A DNA stretch of 64,000 nt from Hyperoodon ampullatus (GCA_949752795.1 OX457071.1:77837983-77901982), one strand, 5' to 3'; positions 44,798 to 56,778 are shown, counted from the stretch's first letter. Program-made: numbers and translations. The notes: generated from the letters alone by a model not told the origin.

Positions 44798-44975
44798 AAT
44801 TTTTTTTTTTTTTTTTTGGCTGCTTTGGGTCTTCATTGCTGCGCGCGGGCTTTCTCTAGTTGCTGCGAGCAGGGGCTGCTCTTCCTTATGGTGCACGGGC
44901 TTCTCATTGCGGTGGCTTCTCTTGTTGCGGAGCACGGGCTCTAGGCGCGCGGGCTTCAGTAGTTTTGGCACGTGG
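44798..44975 (-). mobile_element. SINE, CHR-1-like, 5'-truncated
   Basis: Tail and body only (GGCTGCTTTGGGTCTTCATT to GGCTTCAGTAGTTTTGGCACG). The tRNA-derived head is missing, which is unusual among the copies here. Confidence 0.85.
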
Positions 44976-45481
44976 CCCCTCATCATTTGTAAACAGCAAT
45001 TTGTTATATTTCCAGAAGTAGTAGACACTCAGGCTAGCTCGTTGGAAAGTGCTAGAGCCAGATATTAAGTTATGTAATCACCTTTTTTTGTTTCCAAATT
45101 TTGGAAGATTTTCCTAAACAAAATAGATTATGGACATCTCTCCAGGTTAATTGATAAAACTCTAATTCATTTTGATAGCTGAACGACTAATCCACAGTGC
45201 AAATGTTCTACAAATAATCTATTCCCCAATTATGGACTGACAGGTTTTTTTTCCAACTTTTTAGCACTGCAAGTGATGTGCTTTTATATCTTTGTGTATA
45301 TATTTCTTGATATTGAAGCTCCAATTCCTATAAGGTAGGTCCCAAGGAGGAATATCTAAATCAAGGGAAATAGATATTCTCATTTAAATGCTATGGCCAC
45401 ATCTCTTCATGAAGTTTGAGAGTTTTAGGTGTAGTCCTGTGCATATTTCTAACCTCGTTACGTCAAAACAACCCTAACAAG
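44976..45481. other. No recognised feature
   Basis: AT-rich sequence, possibly a decayed L1 or DNA transposon, without firm signal. Confidence 0.4.
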
Positions 45482-45601
45482 GGACTTCCCTGGCAGTCCA
45501 GTGGTTAAGACTCTGCGCTTCCACTGCTGGGGGCACAGATTTAATCCCTTGCCGGGGAACTAAGATTCCACATGCCAAATGGTGTGACCTAAAACAAACA
45601 A
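45482..45601 (+). mobile_element. SINE, short
   Basis: AACCCTAACAAG repeats at 45470-45481 and 45602-45613. Confidence 0.9.
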
Positions 45602-45769
45602 AACCCTAACAAGATTAAAAATACTGATATCCTGTTGACAGCTGTTGACATCCCATGAAAAGATGACAAGTATATTTCATGCCATGAACTTAATGACAAA
45701 GACTTCTCAAGCTCCGAAAATATAACCATATCTCTTTTGGTTTAGAGAAAATGTTAGTATTTTTCTGTT

Positions 45770-46330
45770 TTTTTTGTTTTTTTTTTTTTTAAAAAAGCTC
45801 ACACAGAACAACTAGGATGAAAAAAACAAAACTCCCCGGATGATATCTACAAAGTTAGATGGTACAGCGATCCCCAGATCTCCAAAACATGAGCCGACAG
45901 CAACAAACCACCTGATGCTGCAATAGGTAAATGGTATCAGCATCTGTGCCAGGGGAAGCAAAGAGAAGAAACAGCACCAGAGAAAAGTAAAATCCCCAAA
46001 TGACCAATCAGTATTCCCAGGAAGGCCTGTGAGCCAACTTGAGAGCAGAATCTGAAACACCAGCGTTTTGTACAACGTGTTGTCAGTAAGATACAAAGGT
46101 GCTGAAAGAGACTGCCCCCCAAAACTCTCAAAACTAACCAGCCTAGTCTCTCTTCCTAGGAGTGTTAAAGATTTAAGCAGCTCAGGGACTAAGGAGGAAG
46201 ATGAAAAAGAGAGTCCAGATAAAACAGGGCGGATTGGGAGGCAGTCCTTTTATTTAGTCTCAGGTCAGCGGCCTTTTATTATTTAACTTTTCATAAAGGC
46301 AACAGAAGATGGCGCCATAGAGCTGTAAAG
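45770..46330 (-). other. Unassigned block with reverse poly(A), possible retrocopy or LTR
   Basis: On the minus strand this ends in an A-rich tract (plus-strand T run at 45767-45791). It has a 94-codon open frame (46096-45812) and an overlapping 64-codon one (46131-45937), both hydrophobic, the longer one containing two or three stretches that could be membrane segments. Joined by an apparent shift they would read as one hydrophobic protein. I do not recognise the family. GACCTGAGACTAAATAAAAGG on the minus strand near 46265 could instead be the polyadenylation region of an LTR. No target duplication was found. Confidence 0.35.
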
Positions 46331-46639
46331 TCAGGAAAACAAATTACACCTCCCATCTTAAAGTTTGGGAAACTACTATAATGTAAAAATAAATAACTGA
46401 AACAGATCCATGCTGAATCTTACATAAGATTAATATTTTTTAAAAATAGAGAGTAAGAAACCAGATAAGTTCCCTAAAGAAAATAAAAGGAAGACATGCT
46501 TACAAAACAGACGGAAACAATGGCCTAGTGTTTCAAAACTAGTTAAAAGACATTAAAAATTATAAAGGATTGAAAAAACAATGTAAATAAGAACCAGAGA
46601 AAATCAGGGATGAGGTAACATAATTCAGAAAAGAAACAC
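46331..46639. other. No recognised feature
   Basis: A-rich sequence without gene or repeat signal. Confidence 0.4.
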
Positions 46640-46762
46640 TTCAGGACCTTCTCTCGTGGTGCGGTGGTTAAGAATCTGCCTGCCAATGCAGGGGACACAG
46701 GTTTGAGCCCTGGTCTGGGAAGGTCCCACATGCTGCGGAGCAGCTATATATATATATATAAT
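46640..46762 (+). mobile_element. SINE, 3'-truncated, with (TA)n
   Basis: The head and promoter part (CTCGTGGTGCGGTGGTTAAG to TGCTGCGGAGCAGC) runs straight into (TA)8 at 46745-46761. The body and A tail are missing. Confidence 0.8.
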
Positions 46763-46958
46763 TCAAGAAAATTTTGTACCAAAATTTAAAAATTGAAAGG
46801 ACAACACTCTGCATCTGGGAAAACTGACCCTGAATGACATACATGGAAACATATTTTTTAAATTGTTAGACTTTTAAAAAAAGAAATGAAAAAGAAAATA
46901 TTCTTTGGGGTCCAAAGTACAAGTAATGAAAGAAAACTGGTTGTCACCAGAGATTCTT

Positions 46959-47312
46959 TTTTTTAAAAATTTATTTATTCATTTATTTATTTTTGGCTGC
47001 ATTGGGTCTTTGTTGCTGTGCGTGGGCTTTCTCTAGTTGTGGAGAGTGGGGGCTACTCTTCGTTGCAGTGGGTGGATTTCTCATTGCGGTGGCTTCTCTT
47101 GTGGAGCACGGGCTCTAGGCACACGAGCTTCAGTAGTTGTGGCATGTGGGCTCAGTAGTTGTGGCTCACAGGCTCTAGAGCTCAGGCTCAGTAGTTGTGG
47201 TGCACGGACTTAGTTGCTCCACGGCATGTGGGATCTTCCTGGACCAGGGCTTGAACCCGTGTTCCCTGCATTGGCAGGCGGATTCTTAACCACTGCGCAC
47301 CAGGGAAACCCC
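46959..47312 (-). mobile_element. SINE, CHR-1-like (long form)
   Basis: Full-length reverse copy, tail TTTATTTATTCATTTATTTA, head ACTGCGCACCAGGGAAACCCC. Confidence 0.9.
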
Positions 47313-47869
47313 AAACATGTTTTTGAAAACTACTGTCAGTAATTATGTTGGTGTTAGTGTTGTTATTGTTATTCTAAGTCTGTTTTATGCATATCATGGG
47401 CTACAGCATAAGAGGAGTTTCTAATTATATCACTTCTAATGTCCTTGAGAATGAATATTTTCAGTGTGAAAACAGAAGGCACAGATCTACAGTAGAATAG
47501 GTTAAGTGAACACCTTGAGTCATAAATTTGAATTGACAGCATTGGTATGAACTCAGGAAGTGTTTCCTCTTTGCAGGGGAGGGAATATAGATGGAGACAG
47601 ATTTCTCAGCTTTGTCTATTGAAGCGCAAGGACTGGACGACTGATTCCAGGTCTTGGGTGGGAAATGTACACCATGAGCCTGGAGCATCTTGTCACCCGA
47701 GGTAGTGAGGACCCTAGTCGTGTTATGTTTAAAGTACTTGAAAGCTAAATTGAAGAGGCTCCCACTTCACAAAGATAAGGCAATCTGAGCAGTAAATAAA
47801 ATAATTTCCATAGACTGAAACACATCAGATATGTTTAAAACCATGAGCCCTTTATGATATTTCTTGTAA
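47313..47869. other. No recognised feature
   Basis: Unique-looking, no coding signal. Confidence 0.4.
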
Positions 47870-48045
47870 AAAAAATTGGTCACCTTTGATAGATATGAGG
47901 GCCTATTGGTTGTTGAATTATAAGAGTTTGTCATATATTCTGGATACTAGACCTTATTAGATATATGATTTGCAAATATTTTCTTGCATTCTATAGGTTG
48001 TCTTTTTACTTTCTTGACAATTGCCTTTGATACACAAGTTTTTTT

Positions 48046-48261
48046 TTTTGTTTGTTTGTTTTTTTTTTGCTTTACGCGGGCCCCTCACTGTTGTGGCCTC
48101 TCCCGTTGCGGAGCACAGGCTCCGGACGCAGAGGCTCAGTGGCCATGGCTCACGGGCCCAGACGCTCCGCGGCATGTGGGATCTTCCCGGATCGGGGCAC
48201 GAACCCGTGTCCCCTGCATCGGCAGGCAGACTCTCAACCACTGCGCCACCAGGGAAGCCCC
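48046..48261 (-). mobile_element. SINE, CHR-2-like
   Basis: A 16 bp duplication (ATACACAAGTTTTTTT) lies at 48030-48045 and 48262-48277. Confidence 0.95.
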
Positions 48262-48867
48262 ATACACAAGTTTTTTTAAATTTTGATGAGGTTCAAGTTA
48301 TTTAATCTTTCATTGCTCAGGTTTTGGTCATGAAGATCTACAAAGGTCATGAAGATTTACCCTATGTTTTCTACTGAAAGTTTTACAGTTTTAGCTCTTT
48401 TATTTAGGTCATTAATCCATTTTGAGTTAATGTGTTTTTCGAGTTAATTTTTATATATAAACCACTTGTAAAAATGTACACATTTCATTGTTTTCCATAT
48501 AGACATCCAGTAGTCCAAGAATCACTTGTTGAAGAGACTATTCTTTTCCAAAATTGCCAGAGAAATTAGCAAGAAAAAGCAAAAAACAAGGCATGGATGT
48601 ACCTTGAGGACATTATGCTAGGTGAAGTAAACCAGTTACAAAAAGTCAAATACTGTATATTTCCACTTATATGTCAAAAATCGTAAAGACAGAAAGTAAA
48701 TGGTGGTTACCAGGAGCTGGGGGAGGGGAGAATGGACAGATGGTATTTGATGGGGGCAGAGTTTCCGTCTGACCAGGTGAAGTACGGGGCTGGATGGTGG
48801 TGATGGTTTCATAACAATATGAATGTACTTAATACCATTGAACTGTACACTTAAAAATGGTAAATTA

Positions 48868-48941
48868 TGGGAATTCCCTGGCTGTCAAGTGGTTAGGATG
48901 CCACACTTTCACTGCTGAGGGCGAGGCCAAAAAAATAAAAA
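48868..48941 (+). mobile_element. SINE, internally deleted
   Basis: GGGAATTCCCTGGCTGTCAAG through CACTGCTGAGGGCGAGGCC plus an A-rich end. GGTAAATT flanks both ends. Confidence 0.8.
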
Positions 48942-48990
48942 GGTAAATTTTATGTCATGTGTATTTTACCACAATAAAAAAATGTTTTAA

Positions 48991-49325
48991 GGAAGTTTTT
49001 ATGTGTCTATTAAGAGACCCAAAAGGAAAAATTAGGGATAAGTAGGGTGAGGCAATATTTTTTAAAATAGTTGAGAATTTTCCAGTATTAAAGAAAGATA
49101 TGAATTTCCAGAATGAAAAAGCATACTTAGTTCTGCACAAGGTAATTAAAAGAAGTCCTCATAGCAAAAATCATAGTAAAGTGACAGAATATCTAAGACA
49201 CAAAAAAATTTCCAAAAGAGAAATTAAAGTGTTTATACAAAAAAAGTCAAATTATAATAAACTTCTTATTAGGTACAATGCTATCTGAATATGATGCAAT
49301 AGTATTTTTAATGTGCTGAGGAAAG
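48991..49325 (+). mobile_element. Old L1 ORF1-region remnant (probable)
   Basis: TATGAATTTCCAGAATGAAAAAGC, then AAAATCATAGTAAAGTGACAGA and AATGTGCTGAGGAAAGATAATGG follow the order of the ORF1 C-terminal half of old mammalian L1. Very decayed. Confidence 0.5.
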
Positions 49326-50283
49326 ATAATGGTCGACTTAGACCTCTGTATCTGTCGGAAGCCATCCTGGAGCCATTGCACCATGACAAAGTCATAAAGC
49401 AACGGAAGGCGAAACTGCAAGGGAGCGCCGTGCCAGGAGGGTGGACTACAGCTCTGTTGTTATGTTTTATGATAATAAATTTACATATGGGGCAATTTTG
49501 GGGGGATGTTGCTCCACGTGAAAGAAAAATTCCTCTAAGGACTCCCCCTCCTGAAACTAACACAGAATGGGAAGTACCCACTGAAGCCCCAGGGAAATAG
49601 GTAAAGAATTAAGAGTCTGGAACTAAGGGGATGTTTTTATGAAAAACACCCTCTAGTATGGAGTTATGGCCATGGGCTGGAGTTCCTGATGACATAGGAA
49701 ATTTATGGTTCTATTATAAAGGAAGATTAATTATAGAAAAGCAAATGACTAGAGCAGAATTGGTTGCTAGGATAGGGAGAAAACACTGTCTCAGTTGGAG
49801 GAAACAACAAGAAAGGGCATGCAGGGTATATTGTAAATATTTTCGTGCAACCATTGTAATAGGTTGCCCATGCAAGAAGAGAAATAGGAACAAGTAGCTC
49901 CAACTTCTACTATTAAAATAATTATATAACTGCTTGGCTTGATTACTAAGAAATAACCTGTGATTAATGGGAACTTGGGGAAATATTTTACTGGGACATC
50001 TAGAAACTAGGGGATATTTAAAAAAAAAATCTTTATAGAATATTTTGAGGTTTGATTGTGCTAAGATTGTTTGGTCACATACCTGGTAATGTAATCAACT
50101 ACAATATATAAACCTGTGATTGTAAACAATAGAGAGAAAGAGAAACATGCAATGCTGACACTTTAAGAAGTGTAATAGATTTATTTCCTTCGCCGGCGCT
50201 ATCCATCCCTTGGGTATCCCTGGGCTCGCTGGAGCTGGACTCCAGCATATATCTACTTAAACGACGCTTCAAGAGTGAGAGCA
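49326..50283 (+). pseudogene. Endogenous retrovirus remnant: env-start-like frame, second frame and 3' LTR-like sequence
   Basis: Frame 49313-49600 (95 codons) has a basic stretch (HHDKVIKQRKAKLQ), then a hydrophobic segment (WTTALLLCFMIINLHMG), the layout of a long betaretrovirus-like env leader. It ends at PGK followed by a donor-like AG/GTAAAG. A second frame at 49658-49897 (79 codons) ends in a cysteine/basic tail (CPCKKRNRNK). I cannot assign it. From about 49960 the sequence looks like an LTR: a TATA-like ATATATAAACC at 50104-50114 and CCCTGGGCTCGCTGGAGCTG near 50218-50237. The pol-derived part and most of env are absent. The assignment rests on layout, not on a database match. Confidence 0.45.
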
Positions 50284-50614
50284 GGGGCTTCCCTGGTGGT
50301 GCAGTGGTTAAGAATCCGCCTGCCAATGCAGGGTACATGGGTTTGAGCCCTGGTCCGGGAAGATCCCACATGCCGTGGAGCAACTAGGCCCGCGAGCCAC
50401 AACTACTGAGCCCGTGCGCCACAACTACTGAGCCTGTGCATCTGGAGCTTGTGCTCCACAACAGGAAAGGCCACGACAGTGAGGGACCCATGCACTGTGA
50501 TGAAGAATGGCCCCCACTCGCCGCAACTAGAGAAAGACCTCACACAGAAACGAAGACCCAACACAGCCAAAAATAAATAAATAAATAAATAATTAAAAAA
50601 AAAAAAAAAAAAAA
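50284..50614 (+). mobile_element. SINE, CHR-1-like, in the LTR-like sequence
   Basis: AAGAGTGAGAGCA repeats at 50271-50283 and 50615-50627. The tail is a compound AAATAAAT repeat plus about 22 A. Confidence 0.95.
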
Positions 50615-50887
50615 AAGAGTGAGAGCAAACACACACTTCCCATGACAGAGGCTGTGCGGTTTGCCCATTGCCCCTCACTGAAAGAACGAATACATGCGAT
50701 ATTTCAACAAGCAGGAATTTTAAACGAGAACCAAAAAGTGGCATTCAGGAAGCATGGTAGATAAAGAACATGTGCATAAAAGAAAAAAAGAAAAAAAAAA
50801 GAAGAAAAAAGAAAGCAAGCATATGTGTATATATGCTGGAAAATATAAATAATCATGCACTGCATGAATTAAAAGTGTGATAAGAAT

Positions 50888-50962
50888 CATGGAGGAGAGT
50901 CATAATCATATGGAGGAGAATCAATCTCATGGAGGAGAATCATAATTGGAGGAGAGTTAAAT
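50888..50962 (+). repeat. Short minisatellite, about 20-24 bp unit
   Basis: Four imperfect copies of a unit around TCATGGAGGAGAATCATAA. It lies just before a GC-rich block. Confidence 0.75.
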
Positions 50963-50989
50963 TAAGGCAACCCCTGTGGCAAGAGGTGT

Positions 50990-51480
50990 AGGCCGTGGCC
51001 TGGCGGTCAGCCTCCGTGGCTGAGAAGGCCACCAGGCAGCGGTGACAGCGGGCGGGCCAGGATGATGTCAGCCGGGTTGGTTAGGACTGATGGCCTCTCA
51101 GCTCCAAATTCACCCTTTTGCCTCCCGGGTGAAATGGATTGGGGTCCTTTGGTGTTTTTTCTCCTCCAGCCGGCACGACGCCGAGGCGGTCGGCAGGGGG
51201 CGCGGGAGAGCGCACTGCAGGAAGGAAAGGACTCGCACCGGCCGGACGTTTGACCTCCAGGCCCCGCGCTCTACGCGAGGCCGCCCGCAGCCCGGGGCCT
51301 CCCCGGGTCCATCCCCACAGGCTCCAGCTTGTGCGGGGCCGAGGCTGCCGGGGACGGAGGCAGCATCTTCCCTGGCGCAAACTCCAAAGGAGGAGTGACC
51401 CGCTGGACCCGAGTGACTCCCAGCGACCTCCAGGAAGGAGACCTCAGTCAGTTACCTGGACACAGCACCAGGAATTCTAG
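50990..51480. promoter_or_regulatory. GC-rich, CpG-containing block of unknown role
   Basis: CpG density is raised, particularly at 51170-51370. Frames of 92-113 codons occur on both strands but show no domain. It could be a small promoter island or the GC-rich part of an unidentified LTR. Confidence 0.35.
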
Positions 51481-53639
51481 TTAAGTGCCAGTGAGTAGAT
51501 TTCCAGAAAGTTCTGCTGGTGCCGTCCTAACGAACATTCTCCGACACTGTGAGAGTTATGGTCACACCACACTCTACAGACCCTGCGGGTGAGGGGTCTT
51601 CCTGGGGGCTCTGCTTAGCCTTGAAGGTGGCAGCCGCTCCTCACGCTGTCACTCGGGTCTCGTCCCTCCTCGCCAGCCAGTTCCTGTCACCCAGCCTCCC
51701 GTTCTAGGAGTGAGTCACACCTCGAGGGTCAGGAGCTCTGCAGACCGTCCTCACTTCCCGCGCTTCCCAGACCCCCTCAGATGTGGTGGCTCGTGATGGA
51801 CTCACAGGAAGTTATTATAGTCACGGTGTGTTACAGAGAAAGGATACAGGTGAAATCCACCCAGGGCGAAGTGCGGGGGTCCAAAGGCAGATCTCTGGCT
51901 GTTCTCCCCATGTGGGAACATGGGGAGCATTGCCTCCCTGCCCCCGGTGTGATGTGTGCACACAGTATAGCCAACCAGGCATCTCACCACACTCCTGGTG
52001 TCCACGTTTTTATTAGCCATCAATCACACTCTGCCCCTGTGGGCAGAATTAGCCTCTAGTCTCCAGCCCTTTCTGGTGGCTGGGCTGATCCTCTGTCTCC
52101 ACTTCCTCCTGAGCTTGGAACGGATGTGGCACAGCCAAAGCCCCCATCCTAAGTCACACTCTCAGACTGTCTGGTGGCCAAATCTCCAGGCAGACAAAGA
52201 CTCCCCTTATTTCGTAGACCAAGAGATCACCTCCCAAGAGCTGAGAGCAAAGGCCAGACCTCCATTCACTACACACCTGTTACAGTTTATAAATTTTTAT
52301 AATACTTTATTAGTTGGAATATTTATAGAGAGAATCTTTGTATTAGTAATTTCCTAATTCTGAGATAGTTTCTACAGCAAAAAATAAAAATCAATTATTT
52401 CTCTTTAGTTACCAGTTTTCAAGATGATGAATTATTTTACAATTGTCCTTCTAAGGGATTATTTTATTAGGATGAGCACATGATTAACTCAGGGACTAAA
52501 ACATACATGATGGTTTTAATCCTCTGTAGTTATCATTTATTGATGGTCATAATGTGTCACCGTGGTCATTTCAGCTTTGCTCCTAAGCCCTTTCGCTATG
52601 ATCTGAGTCATCCTTCATGTTTCCTTGCTCTCTGTTATGACAAGATGTTCCAGGATCATCTGATACATCTCCTGCCCCATATCTGATGCAGTCATTTCTC
52701 CAGGGAGCCTGGGGTTTTTAGTGGAAAACGATTTTAGTGTGACTCGAGCCTCACCAGCGGCACATGGCAGAGGTGATGGATATTACCCTCTTAATTAGGC
52801 TGCATTATATAAGGACCCCTCTTAGCAGACTGCAGAGATATTCTCTTTGCTGCCTCAGTGAAATGAGCACTTATTTGGGGGGAACCTACATGCCCAGGAC
52901 TCGTGGGCCACCTCCAGGATTTCCAGACAACTTCTAGCTGACAGCCAGCAAAAAGCTGGGGCCCTCAGTCAGACAGCCTTCGGAAAATGAATGCTGTAAA
53001 TGCCTGAATGACCTTGGAAGTGGGGTCTTCCCCAGTCACGCCTACAGGTGAGAATGCAGCCCCCCCGCCCCCCGATCCTTTAACTGCAGCCTCGGGAGAC
53101 CCCGACGCAGAGGACTCAGCTAAGTCCTACCTGGGTTTCCAACCCAAAGACACGGGGGAATAATCATTGCATTTTTTTAAATTAAAAAATATATAATTTC
53201 ATAGTTTTGGATAACAGAAGTCCAAAATCAGTTTAACCGGGCCAAAAGCGAGGTGTTGGTGGGGCTGCATTCCCTCTGCAGGTTCTAGCCCAAATCCATT
53301 CCTTACCATTTCCAGCTTCCGGCGGCTACCGCGCACCTTAACTTGGAGCCACAGCATTCCAACGTTTACCTCCATGGTCACGTTGCTTTCTTCTCTCTGT
53401 GTGTCAGATCTTACAAGGATCCCTTGTATAAGGATATATGTGACTGCACTTAGGGCCCACTTTGATTCTCCGATAATCTGCCTAATTCAAGACCCTTAAT
53501 TCAATTACCTTTGCAAACCTTTGCCATATAAAGAAACATTTACAGATTGCAGGGATTAGAAACTGATATCTTTGGGAGACATTATTCAGTCTACTACAGT
53601 TAGTGAGACCCATTTAAAGTTGGCTCATGTGTACTTTTT
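51481..53639. repeat. Unassigned sequence and ancient repeats
   Basis: 51481-52260 holds nothing I can name. 52280-52460 resembles an old L1. About 52975-53160 (GAATGCTGTAAATGCCTGAATG, GACCCCGACGCAGAGGACTC) and 53200-53600 (GGGCTGCATTCCCTCTGCAG, CTTAGGGCCCACTTTGATTC) are old dispersed repeats of uncertain family. No coding signal is seen. Confidence 0.4.
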
Positions 53640-54240
53640 AAAAACTTTTTATTCAAGTTTTTTTTTTAATTACACAGTATTCAGGTTGTCTGTCTCTCCA
53701 TGTGTGAGTTTTGGCAGGTTGTGTCTTTCAAGGAATTGGTCTATTTCAAGTAGATTATGCCCAAATTTAATTGGTTTCTGCTCTAAATCTTATTATTTCT
53801 TGTTTTCTGCTTACTTTTTATTTAATGTGCTTTCCTTTTTCTAGTTTCCTTAGATGGAAACTTAGTTGACTAATTTTAGATCTTTCTTCTTTTCCAGTAT
53901 ATGCATTCAGTGCTATAAATTTCACTCTAAGTACTACGTTCACTGTATCCCACAAATTTTGGTAAGTTGTGTTTCCATTTTCATTTAGTTCAAAATACTT
54001 TAGTTTCTTTTGGGATTTCTTCTTTGACTCGTGTTATCTAAAAGTGTGTTGTTTAGTCCCCGTTTGATTTGGGATTTTCCAGTTATTTTTCTGTTATTTA
54101 ATTCTAGGTTAATTACACTGTGGTCTAAGATCAGACACTGTAGAATTTCTATTCTTTTAAATTTAAGGTGTGTTCAATGACCCAGAAAGTGATCTACCCA
54201 TATGAGCTTGAGAAGAATGTACACATTAAGAGCCGTAAGT
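53640..54240 (-). mobile_element. Old L1 ORF2 remnant
   Basis: CTTTCAAGGAATTGGTCTAT and GAGCTTGAGAAGAATGTACAC on the plus strand are reversed ORF2 sequence from the linker and endonuclease side. No open frame of note. Confidence 0.75.
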
Positions 54241-54302
54241 CTTCTTAGAAAATCGACTCTTTTATTAATTAATGCCCTTCTTTACCCGTCCTTTTTTCCC
54301 AA

Positions 54303-54783
54303 TATTTATTTATTTGGCTGCGCCTGGTCTTAGTTGCGGCCTTCGGGATCTTAGTTGTGGTATGTGTGTTCTAGTCCCCTGACTAGGGATTGAACCCGGG
54401 CCCCTACTGGGAGCACGGAGTCTTTTTTTTTTTTTTCCACATCTTTATTGGAGTATAATTGCTTTACAATGGTGTGTTAGTTTCTGCTTTATAACAAAGT
54501 GAATCAGCTATACACACACATATGTTCTCATATCTCCTCCCTCTTGCGTCTCTCTCCCACCCTCCCTATCCCACCCCTCTAGGTGGTCACAAAGCACAGA
54601 GCTGATCTCCCTGTGCCATGCGGCTGCTTCGCACTAGCTATCTATTTTACATTTGGTAGTGTGTATATGTCCATGCCACTCTCTTGCTTCGTCCTAGCTT
54701 ACCCTTCCCACTCCCCTTGTCCTCAAGTCCATTCTCTACGTCTGGGAGCACGGAGTCTTAACCACTGGACCATCAGGGAAGTC
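54303..54783 (-). mobile_element. SINE interrupted by an L1
   Basis: SINE halves at 54303-54424 and 54744-54783 form one short reverse copy (TTTGGCTGCGCCTGGTCTTA to GGACCATCAGGGAAGTCCC). Confidence 0.9.
54425..54743 (-). mobile_element. 5'-truncated L1 3' end nested inside a SINE
   Basis: GGGAGCACGGAGTCTT is duplicated at 54409-54424 and 54744-54759. The element is the young L1 3' UTR type (CTTTATTGGAGTATAATTGC). This is the reverse of the usual order here, where SINEs land in L1s. Confidence 0.95.
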
Positions 54784-55799
54784 CCTACCCCTGTCTTTTG
54801 CCTTTTGGTATGCCTTATATGTCTTGATTGCCAGACATAATATGCTGGGTGAAAGGAGCTGCTGTGATTAGGTCCTTCGTAATGAGGTGGGGAGAGAGGG
54901 GAAGCCATCCAAAGCCCTATGACTGAGTCTTGGTCTTAGGGAGCCTGTGAACTGGGAACTGTGAATTTCACAAGCATTTCCTGTTGTTTTATTTCTTCAC
55001 CTTTTCCCGGGAGAGGACGGCCAGGGTGGGCTGGAGTTGGATATTTGCCTTCTCTCCGGTGAGAGGCCAGAGGGGGCTGAAGCTGGGTGTTTCCCTTCCC
55101 CCAGGTCAGGTTAGGCTCTGGTTACACAGTTTCTCCTGAGGGCAGGTTGTTAAAACGAACGGTGTGCTCTGGCTTCAAAACGGTTCCCTTTCCCTGCCCA
55201 CTGCAGTAAGCAAGAAGGGATTTTTCCTGATATTTAGTGTAAGAACCTGGTCAAGCTCCTGGATGTAAAACTCACAGAACTGTGCCTGCCCCCCCTCCCC
55301 GACTGGGTCCTCTTCAGCCTTTTAACTCTCAAAATTATCCACACTGAGGGACTTCCCTGGTGGTCCAGTGGTTAAGAAGCTGCCTTCCAACACAGGGGAC
55401 ACAGGTTCTTTCGGGGAACTAAGATCCCACATGCCGCCGGGCAACTAAGCCCGCGCACCACAACTAGAGAGTCCACGCAGCCAAAAATAAAAATAAATAT
55501 TAAAAAAAAATTGTCCACACTGAGGCTGCAGCCACTCTTCAGGTTTTCCGACCATAGCACTGGTTCCCATGGGCAGTACCACTCCCGGTCTTGCTCTGGC
55601 CAACCAGGACTCCCTGTGTTGGACAGTCTGTTCCTCCAGTCCTGAGGGATGTGGTTTGCCTTGTGTCCTCAACTCACTTATGGATCCTGGAAAAGTTGTC
55701 GATTTTTCGGTCTATTTAGCTTTTCATTTGTTTTTAGGACAAAGTGGCAACTTCCAAGTGCCTTAGATGTGGAATCAGAAATTGAACCCTGACATTCTT
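54784..55799. mobile_element. Unassigned or old L1-derived sequence with one SINE
   Basis: GCCAGACATAATATGCTGGG and GGACGGCCAGGGTGGGCTGG suggest an old L1 region, but I cannot align it confidently. No gene signal is seen. Confidence 0.35.
55350..55506 (+). mobile_element. SINE, CHR-type, internally shortened
   Basis: AAAATT(A/G)TCCACACTGAGG flanks it at 55331-55349 and 55507-55525. The body lacks part of the tRNA-related region (ACAGGTTCTTTCGGGGAAC). Confidence 0.9.
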
Positions 55800-56778
55800 C
55801 CTTGTAGTTTGATTTACAGTGCTCTAGTGATTAGTGATACTGAGCATCCTATCATGTGTTATTGGCAACTTGTATATCTTCTTTGGAGAAATGTCTATTT
55901 ATGTCCTTTGCCAGTTTATAATTGGGCTGTTTTTTGCTACTGAGTTTCAGGAGTTCTCTATCTATTCTGGATATTAATCCCTCACATACATGATTTGCAA
56001 ATATTTTCTCTCTTTCTGTGGGTTGCCTTTTTACTCTGTTGAGAGTGTCTTGTGATGCCCCCCAAATTTAATTTTCATGAAGTCCAGTTTGCTTTATCTT
56101 TTGTTACCTGTGCTTTTGGTGTCATATCCAAGAAATGATTGCCAAATCAATATTGTGAAGCTTTTACACAATGTTTTTTCCTAAGAGTTTTAGCTCTTAC
56201 ATTTAGGTCTTTGATCCATTTTGAGCTAATTTTCTATGTGTTATTGGGTAAGGGTCTAGCTTCATTTTTCTGCATGTGAATATCTGGTTTTCCCAGCACC
56301 GTTTATTGTAAACACTCTTCTTTTGTCATTGAATCGTCTTGGCACCCTTGTCAAATATCATTGACAATGTATGCCTGAGTTTATTTCTGGATTCTGGATT
56401 CTGTTGCATTGTTCTATATGTCTAACTTTGTGCCAGTGTCATACTGTTTTTTGTTTGTTTTTTTAATTGAAGTATGTTGATTTACAATGTTTTGTTAATT
56501 ACTCTGTAGAGTAAGGTGATTCAGTTATACATATATATTTGTTTTTCTTAAATATTCTTTTCCATTATGGTTTATCACAGGATATTGAATATAGTTCTCT
56601 GTGCTCTACAGTAGGACCTTGTTGTTTATCCGTTCTATATATAAAAGCTCACATCTGTTAACACCAACCTCCCACTCTATCCCTCCCTCAACCCCCTCCC
56701 CCTTGGCAACCACCAGTCTGTTCTCTATGTCTGTGATTCTATTTATGTTTCATAGATAGGTTCACTTGTGTCATTTCT

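Larger units (their letters stand above)
47870..48990. mobile_element. Old L1 with opposed halves and two SINEs
   Basis: 47870-48548 is minus-strand ORF2 (ATGATTTGCAAATATTTTCT to ACTTGTTGAAGAGACTATTC). 48590-48990 is a plus-strand L1 3' end (GAACTGTACACTTAAAAATGG). The switch at about 48549 fits a 5' inversion. Confidence 0.7.
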
